Assembly (NCBI RefSeq): GCF_002741015.1
Contig: NZ_CP016616.1
Location: 4,435,501 to 4,499,500 of the forward strand
Source of the DNA: Microvirga ossetica
GTDB lineage: Bacteria > Pseudomonadota > Alphaproteobacteria > Rhizobiales > Beijerinckiaceae
DNA length: 64,000 nucleotides
Direction: 5' to 3'
Made by a program: the position numbers and the translations under genes. Below are positions 57,284-64,000 of this stretch, one piece after another (position 1 is the stretch's first letter; each line of letters opens with the position of its first letter). A model generated the notes under the pieces. It searched no databases. It was not told the DNA's origin and worked only from the letters and a program-made list of their open reading frames with translations.

Positions 57284-58069
57284 TCAATCAATATCCAGAT
57301 CGACGATCACCGGCACGTGGTCGGACGGCTTGTCCCAGCCGCGCACCTCTTTGCGGATCGAGGTCGTCCGCAGCCTGTCCTGCGCCTGGGGCGAGAGCAG
57401 CAGGTGGTCGATGCGGATGCCGTTGTTTCGCTGGAAGGCGCCGGCCTGGTAGTCCCAGAACGAGTAGAGGCCCGGCTGGTCGTTGCAGGCGCGCACCGCG
57501 TCGATGAAGCCGAGGTTGAGCAATTCCCGGAATCTGCTCCGGCTCTCCGGCTGGAAGAGGGCGTCGTTCGTCCAGGCGGACGGGTCCATGGCGTCCTTGG
57601 GCTCGGGGATGACGTTGTAGTCGCCGCAAAGGATAAGCGGCTCCTCCAGCAGGAGCAGGCCGCGCGCATGGGCGCGCAGGCGGTCCATCCAGGCGAGCTT
57701 GTAGTCGAATTTCGGGGTGCCGATGGGGTTGCCGTTCGGCAGGTAGATCGAGGCGACCCGCACGGCGCCCGTCGCGGTCGAGACGACGCCTTCCAGGTAG
57801 CGGGCCTGCTCGTCGCCCTCGTCGCCGGGCAGGCCGCGGCGCACATCCTCGAGCGGGCGCTTGGACAGGATGGCGACGCCGTTATAGGCCTTCTGGCCAT
57901 GCGTCACGACGTTGTAGCCGAGGGCTTCCACATCGGCGCGCGGAAAGGCCTCGTCCACGCATTTCAGCTCCTGCAGGCAGACCACGTCCGGATCGGCGCT
58001 CCTCACGAAGGTCGCGAGGTGGTCCAGCCTCTGCTTGATGGAGTTCACATTCCACGTGGCTATCCGCAT
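57284..58069 (-). CDS. xthA: Exodeoxyribonuclease III (AP endonuclease)
   Basis: This 261-residue Mg2+-dependent nuclease repairs abasic sites. The family marks are RIATWNVNSIKQRLDHL, CLQELKC (metal-binding Glu), ILCGDYNVIP (Asp-Asn), DPSAWTNDALF and SDHVPVIVDLD (catalytic Asp-His). I placed the start at ATG 58069, which gives the canonical MRIATWN; 28 extra N-terminal residues would come from an upstream in-frame start. It converges with exoR. Confidence 0.94.
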   Translation of the reverse strand: MRIATWNVNSIKQRLDHLATFVRSADPDVVCLQELKCVDEAFPRADVEALGYNVVTHGQKAYNGVAILSKRPLEDVRRGLPGDEGDEQARYLEGVVSTATGAVRVASIYLPNGNPIGTPKFDYKLAWMDRLRAHARGLLLLEEPLILCGDYNVIPEPKDAMDPSAWTNDALFQPESRSRFRELLNLGFIDAVRACNDQPGLYSFWDYQAGAFQRNNGIRIDHLLLSPQAQDRLRTTSIRKEVRGWDKPSDHVPVIVDLDID

Positions 58070-58164
58070 CGCGTCACTCTTGCTTGTCCGTCCCATGTGC
58101 TTCATCGGATTTTCGTCCTCGGCTGGCAAGCCGGAACTCGCCATCATCCCCACGGTTGCCCGAG

Positions 58165-58371
58165 ATGCCCGAATCCTGGCCCGAATCCTGGCTCACGCCC
58201 ATCGACAATTATTGCGAGCGCCTCGGGCCCGGGTTCCGGGCGGAGCCGCTGAACGCGGCGACGAACGGCGCCTTCCTTGCCGCGGCCCTCTACGCCCTGG
58301 TGCTCTGGCGGCGCATGAGGGCCACCATTGTTGATTCCTCGAAGAAGAGGCCGGTTCATGCCCACAGTTGA
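58165..58371 (+). pseudogene. N-terminal fragment of a ceramidase-family membrane protein
   Basis: A frame from ATG 58165 encodes LTPIDNYCERLGPGFRAEPLNAATNGAFLAAALYALVLW, the start of the alkaline-ceramidase family (PF05875-like) with its first transmembrane helix. After residue 50 the frame loses similarity and stops at 58371, overlapping the next gene. The other helices are missing. It is either a truncated remnant or, less likely, a short membrane peptide. Confidence 0.55.
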
Positions 58372-58921
58372 GATACACGGCTATGCCATCGTCTCGGACA
58401 ACGATTGCATTGCGGACGAAGCCGGCCGGACGCCGGATATTCTTCGCAACGATGCCGACTGGGCCTATTTCCAGGCCGAGCTCAACAGGTCGGCCGTGAC
58501 GGTGCTGGGACGCTTGGGGCACGAGGCCAATCCGAACCCGAAGGGCCGCCTGCGGATGATCCTGTCCTCGTCCGCATCCGGGCTCGAGCGTCGCGCGGAT
58601 AGCTGGTGGTGGAACCCCGAGGCGCTGCCGTGGGACCAGGCCATCTGCACCGTGCTGCCGGACGGTGGGCGCGTCGCCGTGCCCGGCGGGAGACGCGTCT
58701 TCGACCTCTTCCTCGCCATCGGCTACGACGCCTTTCATCTCACCCGGGCGGAGGGCACCCTCGTTCCGAACGGCGTGACCGTCTTCTCGGGCTGCCGGGA
58801 AGGTGTGAGCGCCGAAGCCGTGCTGTCGGAGCGGGGCCTGAGGGCGGACGATCGCCGGATCCTCGATCCTGCCGGACCCGTGAGCCTGACAATTTGGCGG
58901 AACGGTCACCGAAACTCTTGA
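58358..58921 (+). CDS. Dihydrofolate reductase-fold protein
   Basis: This 187-residue protein has a DHFR/RibD C-terminal-type pattern: DWAYFQAELNRSAVTVLGRLGHEANPNPKGRLRMILSSS, then GRVAVPGGRRVFDLFLAIGYDAFHLTRAEGTLVPNGVTVF. The GR...LS segment and the GG-hydrophobic loop fit nucleotide binding. The function is unknown; it is not the standard FolA. It starts within the ceramidase fragment. Confidence 0.7.
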   Translation: MPTVEIHGYAIVSDNDCIADEAGRTPDILRNDADWAYFQAELNRSAVTVLGRLGHEANPNPKGRLRMILSSSASGLERRADSWWWNPEALPWDQAICTVLPDGGRVAVPGGRRVFDLFLAIGYDAFHLTRAEGTLVPNGVTVFSGCREGVSAEAVLSERGLRADDRRILDPAGPVSLTIWRNGHRNS

Positions 58922-58967
58922 GTTTGCTTGACGTTGACGTTCGACAGCGATCCGAAGGGAGGAGCCT

Positions 58968-59417
58968 ATGCGTCACCTCACAATCTCGACTGCGCTGCTC
59001 GCAGGCTGCCTCATTGCCGGCGCGGCATGGGCGCAGGGATCCTCAGGCGGTTCCGGAGGGGGCTCGGGCGGCACCAGCGGCGGCTCGTCCTCATCGGCGG
59101 CGCCATCCACCTCCCCAAGCGGTTCGACCCTTCGCCCGCCCGCGCAAGGTATGCGAGGAAGCAGCGATCCCGGTAACAAGGCCAGCCGTGTCGGTGGCTC
59201 GACAGGGAATACACCAGCCGGGAACTCGACCACAGGCGGCACCATTCCTCCACCTGGCACAGAGGGCAGCACCGGACCCGCCGCCACGGGGACGGTTGCA
59301 GGCGATAGTCGCCTGCAACGGGGAGAGCGCTCGACCGTAAATCCCAGCTCTCGCGAGGAGAAACTGCTCGAAGAGGCCGACAAAAGGGTCCGGCGGGGGA
59401 TCTGTCAGGGCTGCTGA
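58968..59417 (+). CDS. Secreted Gly/Ser/Pro-rich hypothetical protein
   Basis: This 149-residue protein has a signal peptide (MRHLTISTALLAGCLIAGAAWAQ) followed by a low-complexity region of Gly, Ser, Thr and Pro (about 23-115). A short charged helix (REEKLLEEADKRVRRG) and a terminal ICQGC end it. The cysteines may form a disulfide or bind a cofactor. A GGGAGGAG ribosome binding site supports the start. No function can be assigned. Confidence 0.68.
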   Translation: MRHLTISTALLAGCLIAGAAWAQGSSGGSGGGSGGTSGGSSSSAAPSTSPSGSTLRPPAQGMRGSSDPGNKASRVGGSTGNTPAGNSTTGGTIPPPGTEGSTGPAATGTVAGDSRLQRGERSTVNPSSREEKLLEEADKRVRRGICQGC

Positions 59418-59420
59418 GGA

Positions 59421-60515
59421 CTAAGCGGCCTTTTCGAGGCCCGGATAATCCGTATAGCCTTCGGTGCCGCCGCCATAGAAGGTCGCGCGGTCCGGCTCGT
59501 TGAGCGGTGCGTTGAGGCGGAAGCGCTCGACAAGGTCCGGATTGGCGAGGAAGAAGCGTCCGAAGGCAACCAGATCCGCACGCCCGCTTGCCACAGCCTC
59601 GGCCGCCATATCGCGGCTATAGCCGTTATTGGCGATATAGGCGCCCTTGAAGGAGCGGCGCAGGCCGTCGTAATCGACGTTCACCGCATTCCGGTCGCCC
59701 TGTGTCGCGCCCTCGATCATGTGGATATAGCCGAGGCCTAGAGCGTCGAGCTTCTCGACCACGTAGCTGAACAGAGCCTGCGGATCGGAATCGGCAGCGT
59801 CGTTCACTTTCGCCGGCGACAGGCGGATGCCGACCCGTCCCTTGTCCCATACCTTGAGCACGGCCTCGGCCGCCTCGATGGTCAGTCGGGCCCGGTTCTC
59901 GACGGAGCCGCCATAGGCGTCTTTGCGGTGGTTCGAGCCGTCCTTCATGAACTGGTCGAGCAGGTAGCCGTTGGCCGCATGGATCTCGACGCCGTCGAAG
60001 CCGGCTTCCTTGGCGTTGCGGGCCGCATGCTCGTAGTCGCGCAGGATGCCGGGGATTTCGGAGAGCTCGAGCGCGCGGGGCTCCGACACCTCGGCAAAGC
60101 CCTCTTCGAGGAAGGTCTTGGTCTGGGCGCGAAGCGGCGAGGGGCCTACGGGTGCGCCGCCGCCGGGCTGCAGCGAGGTATGGGACACGCGGCCCACATG
60201 CCAGAGCTGGATGAAGATGCGTCCGCCGGCCTTATGGACCGCGTCTGTCACCTTGCGCCAATGCGCCACCTGCTCCGGCGTGTAGATGCCGGGCGTACGC
60301 AGATAGCCCTGTCCCTGGTGGGAGATCTGCGATCCTTCCGAGATCAGGAGGCCGGCGCTGGCGCGCTGGGCGTAATAGGTGGCGGTGATGTCCCGAGCCA
60401 CATCGCCTTCAGCCGCCCGGTTGCGGGTGAGGGGAGCCATGACCAGACGGTTCGGCAGGGTCAGGTCGCCCAGGGTGAAGGGCTGGAACAATGCACTGGC
60501 ATCGGCGCTCATCAT
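59421..60515 (-). CDS. Old yellow enzyme-family alkene reductase (NemA-like)
   Basis: This 364-residue FMN-dependent reductase has the OYE TIM barrel: LFQPFTLGDLTLPNRLVMAPLTRNRA, ISHQGQGY, GRIFIQLWHVGRVSH, VEIHAANGYLLDQFMKDGSNHR and VAFGRFFLANPDLVERF. Such enzymes reduce activated alkenes, quinones or nitro compounds. I chose the ATG at 60515 (MMSADASA); a longer in-frame start is poor. It is convergent with the upstream Gly/Ser-rich gene. Confidence 0.92.
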   Translation of the reverse strand: MMSADASALFQPFTLGDLTLPNRLVMAPLTRNRAAEGDVARDITATYYAQRASAGLLISEGSQISHQGQGYLRTPGIYTPEQVAHWRKVTDAVHKAGGRIFIQLWHVGRVSHTSLQPGGGAPVGPSPLRAQTKTFLEEGFAEVSEPRALELSEIPGILRDYEHAARNAKEAGFDGVEIHAANGYLLDQFMKDGSNHRKDAYGGSVENRARLTIEAAEAVLKVWDKGRVGIRLSPAKVNDAADSDPQALFSYVVEKLDALGLGYIHMIEGATQGDRNAVNVDYDGLRRSFKGAYIANNGYSRDMAAEAVASGRADLVAFGRFFLANPDLVERFRLNAPLNEPDRATFYGGGTEGYTDYPGLEKAA

Positions 60516-60620
60516 AAAACCTCGTTCTGTCCTGTGAAATCGAATAAAGCACAGGTCGATACGAGATAATAAGCCCCCCGTCCGATGCAACGGAGGGCAG
60601 CCATGCAAAATTTCGATGCC

Positions 60621-61580
60621 TCAGGCGTAGGCGCTGGCCTTGTCGAGCTCAGCGATATCGGCCGGATCGAGTTGGAGGCTCGTCGCCTTCACGATCTCCT
60701 GCACCTGTTCCACCTTCGTGGCGCTGGCAATCGGCGCGGTCAATCCCGGGCGCGCCATGAGCCAGGCCAGGGCGACCTGGGCCGGAATGGCGCCCTTGCG
60801 AGCGGCGACCGCATCGAGAGCGGCCAGGATCCGCCGGCCCCTGTCGTCGAGATAGGCCGTCATGCGCCCGCCGCGCACGCTCTTGCCGAAATCCGCTTCA
60901 GACCGGTACTTGCCGGTCAGGAAGCCGCTGGCGAGGCCGTAATAGGGAATGACCCCGATATCCTCCTGCCGGCAGTGCGGCTCCAGTTCCGCCTCGTATT
61001 CGGCGCGGTCGTGCAGATTGTATTTCGGCTGCAGGCTTTCGTAGCGCGGCAGGCCGAGTTCGGCGCTGATCTCCAGCGCTTCCTTCAGGCGCGCGGCCGT
61101 GAAGTTCGATGCGCCGATCGCCCGCACCTTGCCGTCGCGGATCAGCTCTTCATAGGCGCCGAGCGTCTCCTGCTGCGGCGTCTCGAGATCGTCCCGGTGG
61201 GATTGATAGAGATCGATATGGTCGGTCTGCAGGCGCTGCAGGGACGCCTCGACGGCCGAGCGAATGTAGCTTTTCGACAAGCCCTTCCGATCCGGCGCCA
61301 TCTCGGAGCCGACCTTGGTGGCGATCACGAGCTTGTCGCGATTGCCGCGGGCCTTCATCCATTTGCCGATGATCGTTTCCGACTCGCCTCCTACATGGCC
61401 GGGCACCCAGGTGGAATAGACATCCGCCGTGTCGATGAAGTTGAGGCCCGCATCCACATAGGCGTCGAGCACCTTGAAGGAGGTTGCCTCATCGGCGGTC
61501 CAGCCGAAGACATTGCCGCCGAGGCAGAGCGGCGAAACCATCAAGTCGGAGCGGCCAAGCCTGCGTTTTTCCATCATCAT
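60621..61580 (-). CDS. Aldo/keto reductase
   Basis: This 319-residue NADPH-dependent reductase has the family features MEKRRLGRSDLMVSPLCLGGNVFGW, FIDTADVYS (catalytic Asp-Tyr), LVIATKVGSEM, HIDLYQSHRDD (His) and AIGASNFTAARL. The LPRYESLQPKYNLHDR segment points to the YajO/YghZ-like group. The substrate is not determined. The ATG 61580 gives the MMMEKRRLG start; longer in-frame starts are unlikely. It could share a redox role with the adjacent OYE gene. Confidence 0.92.
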   Translation of the reverse strand: MMMEKRRLGRSDLMVSPLCLGGNVFGWTADEATSFKVLDAYVDAGLNFIDTADVYSTWVPGHVGGESETIIGKWMKARGNRDKLVIATKVGSEMAPDRKGLSKSYIRSAVEASLQRLQTDHIDLYQSHRDDLETPQQETLGAYEELIRDGKVRAIGASNFTAARLKEALEISAELGLPRYESLQPKYNLHDRAEYEAELEPHCRQEDIGVIPYYGLASGFLTGKYRSEADFGKSVRGGRMTAYLDDRGRRILAALDAVAARKGAIPAQVALAWLMARPGLTAPIASATKVEQVQEIVKATSLQLDPADIAELDKASAYA

Positions 61581-61715
61581 GTCCTTGTTCGCGGTCTCAT
61601 TGGCGGACAGGGAAACTAGTGCATCGGACGGAAAAGTGGACTCATGTTTCCAATGATGTTGGTCATGCCTGCGACGTCCGACCGATACGCATGGGCCGGA
61701 CGCCGCTTCCGCCAT

Positions 61716-63110
61716 TCATGCCGCCGCGCTCAAGGTGATGCCGCGGGCCTCCGCGAAGGCGAACAGTTCGGATTCGCTGTCGACGCGATGGCGCTGGTCG
61801 ATGGTCCAGCCCGTCTCGTCGCCCACGACGATGTAGCCGCGCGCCTGAAGGCGGGAGATCACCGCCTGGATGCCGCCGCTCTCGTTGCGTGTCACGCCGC
61901 GCTCCGCAATGAAGCGCTCGATGGCGCTCTGAGCTGCCTGCGCGAGATCGATCGCATCCGCACGGTTCGCGGGCTTGGCCTTCGCCTTTGCCTGCGCGAG
62001 GATGCGGGCCGGATCCCGCCGAACCGATTTCCAACCGCCGCGGCCCGAGGTCTGACCGGAAGCTGATTCCGGCTCGACGGGACGCGCGGCCGCAGGTGCC
62101 TCGGTGACGACGATCTTCGGCGTTGAACGGGGCGCCGGCTGAGGCGCAGGGCGCAGGGTCGCGATCTGCGAGATGCCCTGAACCGCGGGCAGCACAGCCT
62201 TTTTCTCGACGGGTTTGGGTTTCTCCGCAGCGATGCGCGGCTCCGCTGCCTTGGGCTTTTCGACCGGCCTGGCAACGGCGATCCGCGCCTTTTCCTCGCG
62301 GGCTTTCTCTTCCCGTGCCTGGCGCGCAGCCTCGGCGGCTTTGCGGGCGGCCTCGGCTTCGGCTTTCTTCGCCTCGGCCTCCCGGCGCTTGGCTTCCACC
62401 TCCGCGGCCCTGGCTTCCGCCCCGCATCGCGCGGCGGCCTCGGCCGCGCGCTTGACGCGGACGACGAGACGCTGATCGATGCGCGCCTTCTCGGCGATGG
62501 CCGCGCGGGCGGCGCGGATCATTCCGGCTTCCGACTCGGCGACGGCGTTCTTCAGCCGCTCGGCAAGGAGGGATTCCAGAGCTTTGAGTGCGTCGGCGAG
62601 CGTCGCCTGAGGCTCGAGCCTCTGCGGCGCGATTGGCTGCACCGCGCGGGCCGCCGGGACTGCAGGCGCAGCGCGGCTTGCCGCAGGCGGCTGCGTCGGC
62701 TGCATCCGGGGCGTGGGCCTTGCCGGAGCCGGCTTGTCTGATTGCGGTTTCATCGCCTTCGGGCGGGCGGTCTCCGCAGCCGTGATCTTTGCCAGCTTGG
62801 AGAGATCGCGTACGCCGATCAGCCCGAGATCCTGCATCTTCCAGCGGATCTGGGTGACGGTTCTTCCGAGTTCCGCCGCGATGCGCTTGTCCGTCATCGG
62901 CGGATCGGCCGAGACAAGCTCGCGCAGGCGCGCGACGCTGGTTTGATCCCAGGACTGGTGCGGCTGGACGAGAGTGCCGATCAGCCGCGCCCTGGCATAG
63001 GTGGCCGGTACGGGGCGTCCCAGTTTCGCGGCCGTCACGGGAACCGGAACTTTGGCTTCCCGGTCACGGCGCAGAATCTCGAGTTCTTCTTCAGTCCAGA
63101 CCCTGTTCAT
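61716..63110 (-). CDS. Large DNA-binding protein with tandem GcrA/Myb-like helix-turn-helix and coiled coil
   Basis: This 464-residue protein begins with two similar modules: VWTEEELEILRRDREAKVPVP (residues 3 to about 45) and WDQTSVARLRELVSADPPMTD...IAAELGRTVTQIRWKMQDLGLIG (about 50-100). A Pro/Ala-rich linker, a long Ala/Glu/Lys/Arg coiled coil (about 210-290) and a conserved-looking C-terminal domain (about 385-464, including ISRLQARGYIVVGDETGWTID) follow. DNA binding is inferred from the N-terminal modules. It may be a chromosome-associated or regulatory factor. It is not named. Confidence 0.75.
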   Translation of the reverse strand: MNRVWTEEELEILRRDREAKVPVPVTAAKLGRPVPATYARARLIGTLVQPHQSWDQTSVARLRELVSADPPMTDKRIAAELGRTVTQIRWKMQDLGLIGVRDLSKLAKITAAETARPKAMKPQSDKPAPARPTPRMQPTQPPAASRAAPAVPAARAVQPIAPQRLEPQATLADALKALESLLAERLKNAVAESEAGMIRAARAAIAEKARIDQRLVVRVKRAAEAAARCGAEARAAEVEAKRREAEAKKAEAEAARKAAEAARQAREEKAREEKARIAVARPVEKPKAAEPRIAAEKPKPVEKKAVLPAVQGISQIATLRPAPQPAPRSTPKIVVTEAPAAARPVEPESASGQTSGRGGWKSVRRDPARILAQAKAKAKPANRADAIDLAQAAQSAIERFIAERGVTRNESGGIQAVISRLQARGYIVVGDETGWTIDQRHRVDSESELFAFAEARGITLSAAA

Positions 63111-63648
63111 CGCAGGGCTTCTCCTTTTCTCAGCGAGGCTGGGATCCGGCGAACCTGCATTGCAGACGAAGAAGCGAATGCAAATGGAGAGGAAAATCGC
63201 CGGTCCCTGCCGGCGACGGGTGACCCTTAGGCCGGCATGAAACAGGTAGGCATCCGATGGACGGTGCCGGTTCTGACGGAACTCGCCGCCGGAGCCTCAT
63301 TGGTGGGCCCCGGCTCGGGTCGCAGCTCATGGTCATGCATGACGCAAGCCCCCCTCGCGAAGCGCAGGCTTCGCAAGACGGACAATTGCGGTCGCTTAAG
63401 GTCGAGCGGCAGGGGCATGACGAAGGATTCAAATCAGTGACGATGCGGACATGTAGTCGGCTTCGCGGCAAATCTCAATGCGGGAGATGTGTCGCAGGGG
63501 AAGTTTCCTCAGCGATGACAGGTCCCTTGAAAAATAACGCTTTCAGCAGTGTCTTCCAGCAATCCGTAAGAATTGATTAACCATGAAAGCGCATCCTCGA
63601 TCATGCGAATCCAAGCGGATGTCTCGCACGGCCGACAGGGGGAGGTTT
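63111..63648. other. Intergenic region with a 7-bp hairpin
   Basis: This 538-nt gap carries the dyad GCGAAGC-GCAG-GCTTCGC (63357-63374) and a lower-GC stretch near 63520-63600 that may hold promoters for the divergent neighbours. I see no convincing gene in it. Confidence 0.5.
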
Positions 63649-64000
63649 ATGACCGACAGCACTATTGCGCAAAAGATCAACGAGAGAATCGAAGCGGTCA
63701 AAAAAGTCGTGAACCTCATCGCTCAGGCGGGCAGGGGAGACGACCTGCACGATCTGCGCGTGCTCCTCATCAACACCATGAGCCTGCTCAAGCGCGATCC
63801 GGGCATCGAGGCCGCCGTCGACGATCTCTATGCCTCCGCGGCGGTGCTGGTGCAGGATGCCTCGACCGGCATTCCGCCATCGGCACGATCGCTTCGCCTC
63901 CTGCTTTCCGCCTCCGACCGCTTCTCCGCACGCCTCTCGACGGCAGCTGAACGGATCGGTCCGGAGCCCGAGATGCGACTCAAAGGATTGGAGGCAGCCT
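63649..64000 (+). CDS. Unidentified protein, N-terminal part (runs off window)
   Basis: ATG 63649 follows GGGGGAGG, a strong ribosome binding site. The frame continues open to the edge (117 codons). It encodes a helical, soluble protein starting MTDSTIAQKINERIEAVKKVVNLIAQAG and including LLINTMSLLKRDPGIEAAVDDLYASAA and DRFSARLSTAAERIGPEPE. I do not recognise it. Confidence 0.7.
   Translation, partial: MTDSTIAQKINERIEAVKKVVNLIAQAGRGDDLHDLRVLLINTMSLLKRDPGIEAAVDDLYASAAVLVQDASTGIPPSARSLRLLLSASDRFSARLSTAAERIGPEPEMRLKGLEAA

Overview
The window is high-GC alphaproteobacterial chromosome. Gene content (ATP12 chaperone, HWE histidine kinase, ExoR-type Sel1 protein, a short-LID adenylate kinase at the secY-adk-rpsM junction, GcrA/Myb-like DNA-binding domains, structured intergenic repeats) points to Hyphomicrobiales (Rhizobiales). 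A Methylobacteriaceae/Microvirga-like host is my best guess, but it is inference from gene style and was not tested by a database search.

Layout. (1) 1-13.4 kb: the S10-spc-alpha ribosomal protein supercluster, entered inside rplC and running through rplQ. It includes secY, adk and rpoA, a candidate promoter at each operon boundary (about 4.2 kb and 10.7 kb), several intercistronic hairpins and a strong terminator after rplQ. (2) 13.5-25.4 kb: HtrA-type protease, GNAT, rarA, crcB and an RluC-type pseudouridine synthase. Then comes an accessory stretch (two GNATs, a divergent FtsH, an HWE kinase, a 41-residue lipoprotein), followed by a HAD phosphatase and ATP12. (3) 25.4-35.5 kb: propionyl-CoA carboxylase beta and alpha genes, separated by an OpgC acyltransferase/SGNH hydrolase/PLP enzyme group, an esterase, a VOC dioxygenase and a small hypothetical protein. 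(4) 35.6-46.5 kb: small enzymes, a 1,410-bp IS701-family element inserted exactly at the shared stop codons of two convergent genes, a RraA-like enzyme, a GST, isovaleryl-CoA dehydrogenase with a candidate promoter/operator, a GH25 lysozyme, MgtE and tRNA-Leu(GAG). (5) 46.7-54.1 kb: lipB, lipoproteins, methylcrotonyl-CoA carboxylase beta, a frameshifted lipoprotein beside its paralogue, a PCMT-like methyltransferase and a 771-residue RTX protein. (6) 54.5-64 kb: ilvD-exoR, xthA, a ceramidase fragment, a DHFR-like protein, an old yellow enzyme, an aldo/keto reductase, a large tandem-HTH protein and one gene running off the edge.

How the genes work together. The first fifth is core translation and secretion. 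The middle holds a scattered branched-chain/propionate catabolic set: IVD and MccB act in leucine breakdown, and PccA/PccB take up propionyl-CoA from valine, isoleucine or odd-chain fatty acids. No MccA or HMG-CoA lyase lies in the window. Envelope genes are frequent (lipoproteins, OpgC, SGNH hydrolase, lysozyme, RTX protein, ExoR).

No CRISPR array, prophage or classical defence island is visible. The most unusual observations are the exact IS insertion at overlapping stop codons, two families of structured intergenic repeats (one cloverleaf-like with compensatory changes, one with its arms exchanged around a fixed core), an FtsH homologue lacking the pore-loop aromatic residue, a 91-nt overlap between an acyltransferase and an SGNH hydrolase, and a frameshifted lipoprotein paralogue.
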